A stretch of 64,000 nucleotides of DNA from Chryseobacterium sp. ON_d1 (GTDB lineage Bacteria; Bacteroidota; Bacteroidia; Flavobacteriales; Weeksellaceae): the NCBI RefSeq assembly GCF_006829085.1, contig NZ_BJTC01000010.1, forward strand, positions 62,001 to 126,000, written 5' to 3'. Below, one piece after another: positions 42,613 to 51,337 of this stretch. Made by a program: the position numbers and the translations under genes. How positions within the stretch are numbered: the first letter of the stretch is position 1; every line of letters begins with the position of its first letter. The notes below the pieces were generated by a model. That model ran no database searches, was not told the DNA's origin, and was given only the letters and a program-made list of their open reading frames with translations.

Positions 42613-44736
42613 ATGGAAAAACACATTTTATTTATCGCTACCCTGATTTGTTCTTTTTCAGCAGCACAAACCAAAGACACCGCCAATGTCAACAAAATAG
42701 AAGCGGTTACAGTGAATGGTAAAAAGGTACTGATAGAGCGTAAAGTAGATCGTCTTGTCTACAATGTTCAGAACTCTATGCTTTCACAGGGAAGTTCAGG
42801 AACTGAGGTTCTAGCCGGCACACCTCTACTGCAGGTAGATGAAAACAAAGGACTGCTTTCCATAGCAGGGAAAAATGGAGTCTCTGTAATGGTCAATGAC
42901 CGAATGCTGAATCTTTCCGGGACTGAACTGATCAATTATCTGAGAAACCTGCGTTCCGAAAACATATTGAAAGTTGAAGTGATTACCACACCACCTGCTA
43001 AATATGAAGCTCAGGGAAACAGCGGAATTATCAATATTGTTCTTAAAAAAAATCAGAATCTTGGATGGAGTGGCTATCTGACCACAAATTATACCCAAAA
43101 GACTTATGCTGCTTTCAGTAGCGTGGCAGGGGCAAACTATCAGAATGAAAAGATCAAAGCTTCAGTAAAAATCCAGGGATATGACGGAGACAAAAGATCG
43201 GTAGAAAATTATAAGATAATCGGCCAAAGTTCTTCCGTCAGCAGGGATGAAAGACGGGATATGAATGACGGATTGGGACTGAATGTTAATGTTGATTATT
43301 CTCTTTCCAAAAATTCCAATATCGGATTGGTTTATGATATTTCGAAGGGACATTCCAATATGGATATCAACTCTAAACAAAACTATTTTACCGACAATAC
43401 TCTTACTTTACAAACAGATACGGATTCCAGGCATCGTTCTTCTTTTACTTCACAGATGCTGAATTTATATTTTGATCAGAAATTCGGAGAACATAAGCTA
43501 AGCCTGGGAGCCAATTATTATGGAAATCTTCCGGATACAGAGGTAAATTTTACCACAAGTAATGTCGCTAACAACTCAACACAGACCGTAAGAAATCTTT
43601 CTTCTGTAGATTACAAGATCCATTCAGCGCAGGCAGATTTAACGTTGAACTTCAAAAAAATACAGCTGGAAACCGGAGCAAAATACAGCCGGTTTTCTAA
43701 TAATTCAGACATCGGATATTTTAATTTTATCAATGGTGATTACCTTATAGATCCTTCGAGAAGCAATCTTTTTGATTATAATGAAAAGAATTATGCTGCC
43801 TATCTGAGTGCCAGTAAAGATCTTGGCGAAAAATGGTCTGTGAAAGCAGGACTCCGCTACGAATATACACAAACCAACGGATTTTCCCCTACTACACAAT
43901 CGCAGTCCGAAAATAATTATGGTAAGTTCTTCCCAACAGCTTATTTGTCTTATAAAGCCAATCAGGATAATCAGTTCAGCGTTAATTATTCCCGGAGAAT
44001 CAACCGCCCTTATTTCCGGGCTTTGGATCCGTTCCGATGGTATTCCAATCCGAACTCGTATTATTCAGGAAATCCAAGCCTGCAGCCTTCTTTCAATCAT
44101 AATATAGAACTTAACTATATGTTCAAAAATAAGTTTTCGGCCAATCTATACTACCAGAGAACCATAAATAACTTTGATCAGATCACATTCCTGACAGGGA
44201 TTAACCTCGTTAGTACATTCGAGAATTACTATAATCAGGATAATTATGGTATCAATCTGAATTACACGGATACTTTCTTCAAAATATGGGAAAGCAATAT
44301 TTCAACTTCGTTCAGTTATAATGAAACTCAGATTACAAGATTCAATCTGGTTCCTAAAAACGGACAGTCGTTCTATTATTCACTCAATAATACATTTCAA
44401 TTAAATAAAGCTAAAACGTTCATGTTATTTGTTAACTACTGGCATAATCTTCCTTCCCGTGACGGATACACCGCTGTAAGGAACAGAGCGAGCCTTGATG
44501 CTGGAATAAAGATGAGCTTTGTGAAAAAAGCACTTCAGGTTAACCTTTCGGTGAGTGATATTTTTAAACAGTCCGGATATAAGGGAGATATGTATTTTAC
44601 AGATAATACACAGTCATTCAACAACTACTGGGATGCCAGAAGAATGACACTCAGCATCACTTATAATTTTGGAAACCAGAAAATCAAATCCAATAACAGA
44701 GCGGTGAATTTCGAAGAAAAAAACCGCGCACAATAA
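42613..44736 (+). CDS. Outer-membrane beta-barrel receptor, TonB-receptor-like (OMP_b-brl_3 type)
   Basis: Started at the ATG at 42613 (MEKHILFIATLICSFSAAQT) because it gives a clean signal peptide. The 707-residue protein has a plug-like domain (about 30-140) with VLAGTPLLQVDENKGLLSI and KVEVITTPPAKYEAQGNSG, then a large barrel. This plug style (TPP[AS]KYEA.G..GIINI) marks the OMP_b-brl_3 group, often annotated as TonB-dependent receptor. No TonB-box is obvious. The ligand is unknown. A DUF5694 protein follows after 30 bases, and a LytS/LytTR system lies divergently upstream. Confidence 0.88.
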   Translation: MEKHILFIATLICSFSAAQTKDTANVNKIEAVTVNGKKVLIERKVDRLVYNVQNSMLSQGSSGTEVLAGTPLLQVDENKGLLSIAGKNGVSVMVNDRMLNLSGTELINYLRNLRSENILKVEVITTPPAKYEAQGNSGIINIVLKKNQNLGWSGYLTTNYTQKTYAAFSSVAGANYQNEKIKASVKIQGYDGDKRSVENYKIIGQSSSVSRDERRDMNDGLGLNVNVDYSLSKNSNIGLVYDISKGHSNMDINSKQNYFTDNTLTLQTDTDSRHRSSFTSQMLNLYFDQKFGEHKLSLGANYYGNLPDTEVNFTTSNVANNSTQTVRNLSSVDYKIHSAQADLTLNFKKIQLETGAKYSRFSNNSDIGYFNFINGDYLIDPSRSNLFDYNEKNYAAYLSASKDLGEKWSVKAGLRYEYTQTNGFSPTTQSQSENNYGKFFPTAYLSYKANQDNQFSVNYSRRINRPYFRALDPFRWYSNPNSYYSGNPSLQPSFNHNIELNYMFKNKFSANLYYQRTINNFDQITFLTGINLVSTFENYYNQDNYGINLNYTDTFFKIWESNISTSFSYNETQITRFNLVPKNGQSFYYSLNNTFQLNKAKTFMLFVNYWHNLPSRDGYTAVRNRASLDAGIKMSFVKKALQVNLSVSDIFKQSGYKGDMYFTDNTQSFNNYWDARRMTLSITYNFGNQKIKSNNRAVNFEEKNRAQ

Positions 44737-44765
44737 TAATTAACAGTAATTTAAAAAATAAACTC

Positions 44766-45605
44766 ATGAAAACTTTTATTTACATCCTTCTTGTATGTCT
44801 TTCTACATCAGTAGTTGCTCAAAAAAAACCTTCAGATTATTTTAAAAATCCAAAGACAAAAGTCCTTGTGGTAGGCACCTTTCATTTTGATTATCCTAAT
44901 CTGGATGCTCATAAAACCAATAAGGAAGATCAGGTAGATGTACTCTCTCCTAAAACAGCAAAAGAAGTCACAGAACTTGTAGAATATATTAAAAAATTTA
45001 AGCCGACAAAGATTGCGATAGAAGCCTGGCCAGGCTGGAACGCCAATCAAAAGCTAAAGGAATACAACGAAGGCAAACACCGTGACAAAAGAGATGAACG
45101 TTACCAACTTGCCATGAGACTAGCCAGTGAACTTACAATAAACGAACTATTCAGCATTGACGCAGAATCTGTTCTGGATGATCTTGAAAAACATTTTGGG
45201 AAAACTGATTCTGCATTTTTTAAAAGTCTTAGTAAAGATTATGATTTCAGAAGTGATGACCCTATCTCCCAACAGTTTATTGCTTTCTACAAGAGTTCCG
45301 AGCCTAAAAATTTTAAATCTCTTTTGGACACTTTTACTTATATGAATTCCAAAGAAAGCCATCAATATGGATACGGAGCCTATTTGAGCGGCGATTTTAA
45401 ACTGAGAGAACATGACGGTGCAGATATGCTTGCGCTTTACTGGTACAGCAGAAACCTGAGAATGTTCCGTAATATTCAAAACATTCCTCACAACACTGAA
45501 GACAGAATTCTTGTGATTGCCGGAAATGGACATGCCGCAGTATTAAGACAGCTTTTTACCTCTTCCGCAGAATATGATTTCACTGAGTTTTCTTCACTGA
45601 AATAA
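44766..45605 (+). CDS. DUF5694 (TraB/TIKI-like) secreted protein
   Basis: The 279-residue protein has a signal peptide (1-18, STSVVAQ) followed by the DUF5694 pattern VLVVGTFHFDYPN (about 34-46). IAIEAWPGWN (about 82-91) and a C-terminal IAGNGHAAVLRQLF (about 255-268) complete it. TraB/TIKI-clan proteins carry paired G-x-x-H and E residues that form a metal-dependent hydrolase-like site. His40 and the C-terminal His fit this, but the substrate is unknown. It is co-oriented 30 bases behind the beta-barrel receptor and ends at a good terminator. Confidence 0.82.
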   Translation: MKTFIYILLVCLSTSVVAQKKPSDYFKNPKTKVLVVGTFHFDYPNLDAHKTNKEDQVDVLSPKTAKEVTELVEYIKKFKPTKIAIEAWPGWNANQKLKEYNEGKHRDKRDERYQLAMRLASELTINELFSIDAESVLDDLEKHFGKTDSAFFKSLSKDYDFRSDDPISQQFIAFYKSSEPKNFKSLLDTFTYMNSKESHQYGYGAYLSGDFKLREHDGADMLALYWYSRNLRMFRNIQNIPHNTEDRILVIAGNGHAAVLRQLFTSSAEYDFTEFSSLK

Positions 45606-45608
45606 ATA

Positions 45609-45639
45609 AAAAGACAGAGATTGAACCTCTGTCTTTTTT
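45609..45639. terminator. Bidirectional terminator
   Basis: AAAAGACAGAG and CTCTGTCTTTT form an 11-bp stem with T-runs on both strands, between the convergent DUF5694 gene and the SAM-I-linked TonB receptor. Confidence 0.85.
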
Positions 45640-45661
45640 AATCAAAACGTCAGTCTTTATA

Positions 45662-48406
45662 TTAGAAACTGAATTCAATTCTTACAAACAAGAACCTTCC
45701 GCCTATACCATATTGGGAAACCTGTCTGGAATAGACAAACTGGTTATCTGCTGTTAATGAACTTATAGCAGGGCTTTTAGAAGGCAAAATATTAAAGATA
45801 TTATTGCTTCCTACTGTTGCTGAAATATTTTTATTAAAATTATAACCTACTGACAGATCTGTTATCACGCGGCTGTTAAGAACGAAATGCTCTGTACTTC
45901 CCGTTACTCCGTCAAAATTGGCATCCAAAACATCTGCATCCGTCACTTTACCAAAGAAAGAATTACGCAGTACGAAAGTAAAACCGGAAACTCTTACAGT
46001 ATTGCCCAATGTAGCTTTTACACGGGGTACAGCTTCTTCAAAATATATTCTGTTGGGCTCTGAAAAATAATTATTGATCTGACTTACCAGTTTAGGAGAT
46101 GCATGAATATCCCCTATTCTTTTGGTCTGATTAAAGTTGATTCCCAGGTTATTCTCCAAAGAAACCCCTGATGAGATTTTTGAGTTCTGGGAAATGGTAA
46201 TATCCAACCCTTTTGTCTGAGAATCTACGGCATTGGCAAAGAAATTGGCTGCGCTGGCTCTTGCGAGATCAAAAGCATCCTGTAGAACGGCCTGATCTGA
46301 GCCAGGAGTAAAACTACCATCAGGACGGTAGAAAAGATCAGTCAGTACGACTCTGTCTTTAATCTTTATTAAGTAAGCATCTGCTGTAAAGGTCAGGCTT
46401 AATGCCGGGATCTTCCATGTAATTCCTGTGCTGTAGGATTGTGAGGTCTCCTGTTTTAATTTTGGAATACCCAATGCCTGTGCAGCCTCAGAATTATTTC
46501 TGAAAGTACCTACCTGTGTTGTCTTTCCCTGCTGAATCAGCGTAGAGGTAGAACTGTAATAGATTTGAGCCAATGAAGGTGCTCTGAACCCTGTAGAAAC
46601 AGCACCTCTCCAGTTGAGATTGGAAGCCAGTTTTACATTGGTTGCCACCTTATAATTGAACGTAGACCCGAAGTCTGAATAATTCTCATATCGCACAGCC
46701 CCTTCCAACAGCCATCTGTCCGTAATTTCCAGTTCTGCATCGGCATAAGCTGCAATACTGTTTCTGTTACCGGAGACTGCATTTTCAGGACTGAATCCCG
46801 GAAAAACCTGAGCTCCTGCGGGTCTTACACTTCCAAAAAAATCGGTTACCTTTTGATTTTCAGGAGTTTTAGATGTCACTACACGGCCATAGATATCATA
46901 AGAAGCATAAGAATTTTCTTTTCCAGCATTTACTTTATAATTTTCGTGTCGGTATTCACCACCAAATGCAATGTTCAACCCTTTCAGGACATCATATTTT
47001 TTGGAGAAATCCAGGTTGACGGTATTTTGTGAAAACTCAGATCCTCCGGCATCAAAAGTTCTTGGAGAACCATCTGTAAGGGATGCATTAAAAGTATTGA
47101 CAACACCAAAACCGAAAACATTTTTCCCGAATGTATTACTGAAATCCACATTCCATCCATTCCATTTTCCTTTAATTCCGGCAGCAAGGGAATAATCATT
47201 TACGGTGGCTTCTATCTGGGGCAGATATCCATTGGGGGTAATTCCATTGATATTTCTTTCATTATTCGGAAGCCTGTAAAATCCTCCCGCATTTCCAAGA
47301 CGGTAACTGTAGCCTCCAAATGAATAAACTTTCCATTCATCATTAACAGGAATTTCAGAGTTGAAAAAGAGCTGCCCGGACTGTAGTTTTGACTGCCCGG
47401 CTCTCAGACTGAAATCTTTTCTCTCCAATCCCCTGTAATTAAGCTCCTGGGAGGTAAAATCTTTACCCAATATTTTTTGAAGCTCAGAAATGCTGTTTGC
47501 TCCCGATATTTGAGTTTGAAAATCATTCCCGAAATAATCTACTTTGGTGGCATACTGTTTAATGGTGTTGATAATTTGCTGAGTGTTGGGAGTATTGGTA
47601 ATATTTTTATAGAGTCCATCAATATTCACTCCATCCTGTAATGCTCTGTAATTAATAGCATTATAAGCATTGAAGATATCACCTTCTCTCACTCCGGCTC
47701 TGGAATAAGGATCACGGTATTGAGCAGAACCGGTAACATTAAAAAATCCGGTTTTCCCTATTTTAGCTCCGTAATTGAGATCTACAGAAATCGTCTGCCC
47801 GTCTACTCCTCCGGAGAAATTATTGGTAACAGGAGAAGCATATCCTCCTAAAAATACCTGTCCGGAAAGCCCCAATCTTTTTTTCAGCCCAAGGTTTATC
47901 ACTCCCGCAATAGCATCAGATCCATACTGCGCAGAAGCCCCATCCCTTAAAACCTCTATTTTTTCTAATGCAAAAGCAGGAATAGCATTAAGATCAGTTC
48001 CCACAGAACCTCTTCCCGGAGTAAGGGTAACATTAATAAGCGAAGACTGATATCTTCTTTTTCCATTGAGTAAAACTAAAACCTGATCCGGTCCTAATCC
48101 CCTCAGGAGAGCTGGGTCTACAAAATCAGTCCCGTCATTCACTGTGTGAGAGGTGGATGAAAATGAGGGTACGATATAATTTAAAGCCTGACTGATATTG
48201 TTAGACGGACTTTGTTTTAAAATTTTTGATATATTAATGATATCTACCGGCACAGGAGTATCTGTAAGCGATCTCCCCGAACCTCTTGATCCAAGGATGA
48301 CCACATCATCTATTTTTTTAGATTGTAAGGTATCTGTCTGCGCATAATAAAATGTAGAAATAAGCGCAATAGAAGGGATAAAAATTCTTTTTTTAAAATT
48401 TTGCAT
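45662..48406 (-). CDS. TonB-dependent receptor behind a SAM-I-like leader, 914 aa
   Basis: Started at the ATG at 48406 (MQNFKKRIFIPSIALISTFY), which gives a signal peptide ending STFYYAQ; upstream in-frame codons overlap the leader. A plug (about 35-165) has GSRGSGRSLTDTPVPVDII, RGLGPDQVLVLLNGKRRYQS and EVLRDGASAQYGSDAIAGVI. A barrel of about 740 residues ends VRIEFSF with the terminal Phe typical of outer-membrane porins. The plug has the canonical RGLGPDQVLVLLNG motif of genuine TonB transporters. The 300-base leader carries a compact SAM-I-like aptamer and a 19-codon ORF, suggesting repression by SAM and a substrate linked to methionine, cobalamin or sulphur supply (inference). Confidence 0.92.
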   Translation of the reverse strand: MQNFKKRIFIPSIALISTFYYAQTDTLQSKKIDDVVILGSRGSGRSLTDTPVPVDIINISKILKQSPSNNISQALNYIVPSFSSTSHTVNDGTDFVDPALLRGLGPDQVLVLLNGKRRYQSSLINVTLTPGRGSVGTDLNAIPAFALEKIEVLRDGASAQYGSDAIAGVINLGLKKRLGLSGQVFLGGYASPVTNNFSGGVDGQTISVDLNYGAKIGKTGFFNVTGSAQYRDPYSRAGVREGDIFNAYNAINYRALQDGVNIDGLYKNITNTPNTQQIINTIKQYATKVDYFGNDFQTQISGANSISELQKILGKDFTSQELNYRGLERKDFSLRAGQSKLQSGQLFFNSEIPVNDEWKVYSFGGYSYRLGNAGGFYRLPNNERNINGITPNGYLPQIEATVNDYSLAAGIKGKWNGWNVDFSNTFGKNVFGFGVVNTFNASLTDGSPRTFDAGGSEFSQNTVNLDFSKKYDVLKGLNIAFGGEYRHENYKVNAGKENSYASYDIYGRVVTSKTPENQKVTDFFGSVRPAGAQVFPGFSPENAVSGNRNSIAAYADAELEITDRWLLEGAVRYENYSDFGSTFNYKVATNVKLASNLNWRGAVSTGFRAPSLAQIYYSSTSTLIQQGKTTQVGTFRNNSEAAQALGIPKLKQETSQSYSTGITWKIPALSLTFTADAYLIKIKDRVVLTDLFYRPDGSFTPGSDQAVLQDAFDLARASAANFFANAVDSQTKGLDITISQNSKISSGVSLENNLGINFNQTKRIGDIHASPKLVSQINNYFSEPNRIYFEEAVPRVKATLGNTVRVSGFTFVLRNSFFGKVTDADVLDANFDGVTGSTEHFVLNSRVITDLSVGYNFNKNISATVGSNNIFNILPSKSPAISSLTADNQFVYSRQVSQYGIGGRFLFVRIEFSF

Positions 48407-48505
48407 AGCGTATGTTGTGTTTTTTGTTGTTAAAAATTGTTTTTTGAGCAATACACATCCTGTAACCCTATATACTAAGGTTACCATAAATTCCGGAATG
48501 TTGTA

Positions 48506-48565
48506 TTATTTTTTAGAAATAGAAAAGGCTAGAAACAACAACACATGCGCATGTAGAAATGGCAT
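48506..48565 (-). CDS. Putative 19-codon leader peptide
   Basis: ATG at 48565 and TAA at 48508-48506 define MPFLHAHVLLFLAFSISKK. It lies about 165 bases beyond the aptamer and 100 bases before the receptor ATG, on the same transcript. It has two histidines, a hydrophobic core and a basic end. It contains no methionine run that would sense methionine charging, so a classical attenuator peptide role is not evident. The ATG is close to hairpins that could hide its start. It could be a chance ORF. Confidence 0.45.
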   Translation of the reverse strand: MPFLHAHVLLFLAFSISKK

Positions 48566-48582
48566 GAGAACATATCAGAATA

Positions 48583-48640
48583 ATGAAGATTTCCTTCATG
48601 ATCTGAAGAATAAAAAAATACTAATGTTGGGGGATTTCCC
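48583..48640 (-). promoter_or_regulatory. Alternative hairpins in the receptor leader
   Basis: Read on the minus strand, CTTCA-GATCA-TGAAG (48608-48594) and ATGAAG-GAAAT-CTTCAT (48599-48583) share ATGAAG, so they exclude each other. A GGGAAATCCC hairpin (48640-48631) precedes them. They sit just before the 19-codon ORF and could couple aptamer state to translation. Confidence 0.45.
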
Positions 48641-48730
48641 TTGTCTTTAAACATTTGATTCTAACTTTAAAACAAAAATTCAAGATGGGAGTAATGATAG
48701 AATGATAAACATTTTTTCCGGGAGATCCGG

Positions 48731-48795
48731 CTTATCGATTGCAGCACCTTGCTTGTTTTTGCAGGTTGCTATCCCATCTAGAGATTCTTGATAAT
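48731..48795 (-). ncRNA. Compact SAM-I-family (S-box-like) riboswitch candidate
   Basis: On the minus strand TTATC (48794-48790) pairs with GATAAG (48736-48731) as P1. AAGA then leads to a short P2 hairpin ATCTC-TAGAT-GGGAT (48785-48771). P3 follows as AGCAACCTGC ... GCAAGGTGCT (48770-48743), with the exact SAM-I core AGCAACC and AAGGTGCT. A J3/1 segment with AATC comes before P1. The long kink-turned P2 with pseudoknot and the P4 helix of classical SAM-I are missing, so it is reduced or of the SAM-I/IV-variant type. SAM binding is inferred from the core. Confidence 0.7.
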
Positions 48796-48802
48796 TACCT
48801 GG

Positions 48803-48810
48803 CAAAGATA
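48803..48810 (-). promoter_or_regulatory. -7 box TATCTTTG of the SAM-I-like leader
   Basis: TATCTTTG on the minus strand fits TAnnTTTG and would place the transcript start within a few bases of the P1 5' strand. No good -33 TTG. Confidence 0.5.
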
Positions 48811-48918
48811 TGATTATTTCGGAAATAAAAAAATATTTAGCCTAATTTTTCGATTTTCAACATTTTAGCGTAACAAATTATCTTTTTCAGCGTCTAACCT
48901 GATAACAGTAAAAACATT

Positions 48919-51144
48919 ATGAAAAAAACGATTTTCGCTTTATCTTTATTAAGTTCTGTTTTTGTTTTTTCACAGGAAAAAAATAATAAACCTCAGGAAA
49001 AGCAAATTGAAGGCGTAGTGATCACCAAAACTAAAAAAGCCGTTGAACAAAAAGCAGACCGTACTATTTTTGACTTTTCTGAGCAGCCTCAGCTGAACAA
49101 CGGAAATGTTCTGGAAGGGATAAAAAAGCTTCCAGGGCTTGTATCTACCGATATTGCAGGAATGATGTACCAGGGAAAAATGCTGGAAGTATACCTTAAC
49201 GGAAGACCATTGAACATTACCTCCAATGAATTGAACTCCTTCCTTGAAGGGATGCCCGCCAACTCTGTAGAAAGAATAGAAGTAATCACGCAGCCAGGCG
49301 CAGAATTTCCGGCAACTTCCGGAGGTGCCATCATGAACATCATCACCAACAAAAATGCAAACAAATACTTAACGGCTACTTATTCAGGAAATTATTCTTT
49401 TACAAATTATGACCAATACAGAAGCAGAACTACAAATTCCGTTAATTTAAATGCGAGAAATAAATATTTCGGATGGCAGCTGAATGTAGGGCAGAATTAT
49501 CGTGAAAGTATGTTGAACGGCCAGCAGGACGAGCTTTTAACAAGTCATACCGATCGATACGGACGTGGATATTTTGCAAAATCCGGATTAACTTTCGATT
49601 TGGGACAGGACAGGTTATTACTAAACTACGATATTTACCACAATAATAATGACAACTATACTTTAAGTGACGGGCATGGAGATTTACCTTTCAGAAGAGA
49701 TCCGAAGGATTTAAGAGAAGCTTTTTATACTTCTTCTGACGTTGCCCATACCAATAATTTGAGACAGGAAGCTGTGGTAACGTATCAGAAACGTTTTGCT
49801 GATAAATCTCAAAAACTGGACTTCCAGTTTGGATATACGAGATCAGACAGCAAGTTTTCTCAGGACAATTATTTTCAGGATGGAACATTTGTAAACGATC
49901 CCACTGAGCCCCTTGACAGCCCTACCAATGGATTAAAAGACATTCTGAACAATAAATCTGTGATGAATATTGCCAACTTTAAAGTAGATTATGCCCAGCC
50001 TATCAAGCTTCTTGACGGAGGGAAAGTAAGCTTTGGTGGTCTATATGAAAGACAGGATTATCACACTGAAAGTTTTGGTTTGACCAATCTTAAATATCAG
50101 AGACAGACCGCTTCAACCTATTTAGAATTCCAGGCTAAGCTGAAAAAGTTTGATTTCACATTGGGTTCGCGTGCAGAAAACTATGATATTTCCGGGATAA
50201 CAAGGTATTTTGATAAAGATGCAAAACTGGTGGAGGCCAATTTGATTCCTTTCAATAAATTTAAGTTTTTTCCGAATGCAAGCGTACAGTATAACATGAT
50301 GAATCAGGTTTATATTGCCGCGAATTACAACAGAAAAATCAGCCTGCCAAGTATTTCTGCCCTGAACCCGAATAACGTAACATTCTCCGGGCCAAGTACA
50401 GAAGTAAACGGTAACCCGAATCTCCAGCCTACTATTTTTGATAATTATGAATTGAAAATATCAGCTTTTGATTATGCGTTTATCGGGTACAGTGTAAGCT
50501 CAGCAAGCAATCAGGTAGCACAGATCATCCGAAAAGACGGAAGAAAACTCTTCAATGAGCAGGTGAATATTTCGAATATGAAAATTCACAACTTCAATGT
50601 TGGGCTACCGGTTCCTTTTATGATTTTCAGCAAGCCTTTGAGTGAGATCATGAAATTCGATTTCAATCCTGACAAAATCAACTTCATGTACTTATACGCC
50701 GGCTATCAGAAACATGAAATCGATAATCTGAATAATAAAGGATTCTGGATTTTCAATATCATGACGCAGATTATTTTGCCTAAAAATATCAAACTGACGG
50801 CCAATTACAGTTATCTGACTCCTAAAGCAGGATATTTCTACTTCACTGCAGAGAAGCCGTTCAACAACTCGTTTGATATTACATTAACGAAAAAGTTTAT
50901 GAACAACCGTCTGACACTTTCTGTTTTTGCCAATGATATTTTCAACGGACAGGTGATGCAGGTACGTTCTAATCCGCCATCAGGAAATCCAGTGATGATC
51001 TACAGTAAGTATGACACAAGAAACTTCGGACTTTCCATCAACTATAAAATCCCAACAAGGAATAAACTGGCAAAAGAGGATCCGAATATTTTAAATCAGA
51101 CCAAAAAAGAAGATACCGGAGGTGTAATGCAGCAGGCACAGTAA
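48919..51144 (+). CDS. Outer-membrane beta-barrel receptor (OMP_b-brl_3 type), 741 aa
   Basis: A signal peptide (1-18, VFVFSQ) is followed by the plug-like pattern VLEGIKKLPGLVSTDIAGMM (about 61-80), RIEVITQPGAEFPATSGGAIM (about 113-133) and a large barrel. The last 30 residues are polar (KEDTGGVMQQAQ), beyond the barrel end. It belongs to the same group as the protein at 42613-44736 by plug pattern, and their N-termini share the EAVTV/EGVVI-T-K-x-K motif. Ligand unknown. It is divergent from the SAM-I-linked receptor, but nothing in its own leader indicates riboswitch control. Confidence 0.88.
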   Translation: MKKTIFALSLLSSVFVFSQEKNNKPQEKQIEGVVITKTKKAVEQKADRTIFDFSEQPQLNNGNVLEGIKKLPGLVSTDIAGMMYQGKMLEVYLNGRPLNITSNELNSFLEGMPANSVERIEVITQPGAEFPATSGGAIMNIITNKNANKYLTATYSGNYSFTNYDQYRSRTTNSVNLNARNKYFGWQLNVGQNYRESMLNGQQDELLTSHTDRYGRGYFAKSGLTFDLGQDRLLLNYDIYHNNNDNYTLSDGHGDLPFRRDPKDLREAFYTSSDVAHTNNLRQEAVVTYQKRFADKSQKLDFQFGYTRSDSKFSQDNYFQDGTFVNDPTEPLDSPTNGLKDILNNKSVMNIANFKVDYAQPIKLLDGGKVSFGGLYERQDYHTESFGLTNLKYQRQTASTYLEFQAKLKKFDFTLGSRAENYDISGITRYFDKDAKLVEANLIPFNKFKFFPNASVQYNMMNQVYIAANYNRKISLPSISALNPNNVTFSGPSTEVNGNPNLQPTIFDNYELKISAFDYAFIGYSVSSASNQVAQIIRKDGRKLFNEQVNISNMKIHNFNVGLPVPFMIFSKPLSEIMKFDFNPDKINFMYLYAGYQKHEIDNLNNKGFWIFNIMTQIILPKNIKLTANYSYLTPKAGYFYFTAEKPFNNSFDITLTKKFMNNRLTLSVFANDIFNGQVMQVRSNPPSGNPVMIYSKYDTRNFGLSINYKIPTRNKLAKEDPNILNQTKKEDTGGVMQQAQ

Positions 51145-51166
51145 TTCTTTTTTACAATATATAAAT

Positions 51167-51204
51167 AAAAATAGGCGTAAAATGATTTGTTTGCGCCTAT
51201 TTTT
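51167..51204 (+). terminator. Terminator after the 48919 receptor
   Basis: AAAAATAGGCG and CGCCTATTTTT (11-bp stem) with a T-run on the plus strand. Confidence 0.85.
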
Positions 51205-51218
51205 TTATTTGTTGGATA

Positions 51219-51281
51219 AGTTTTGGCTAAAGCCAATGGAAGAATATTAACAGATTAAAATGGGCTAAAGCCCGTTCCTAT
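51219..51281. repeat. Paired GGCTAAAGCC repeat, copy 3
   Basis: TTTTGGCTAAAGCCAATGGA and, about 21 bases on, ATGGGCTAAAGCCCGTTCCTATTGAT. It is located between the convergent receptor and thiF ends, so it also lies at the end of the thiamine operon. Confidence 0.75.
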
Positions 51282-51337
51282 TGATATTGAATTAGTATTA
51301 TTTGTAAAAACATTTGTGACATTAGTGTTCATCTATA

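Larger units (their letters stand above)
48407..48918. other. 512-bp divergent intergenic region with riboswitch-like leader
   Basis: The region between two divergent outer-membrane receptor genes. On the minus strand it holds, in transcription order, a -7 box (48803-48810), a SAM-I-like aptamer (48731-48795), GGG/CCC and alternative CTTCAT hairpins (48583-48640) and a 19-codon ORF (48506-48565). On the plus-strand side no firm promoter was found for the 48919 gene. Confidence 0.7.
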
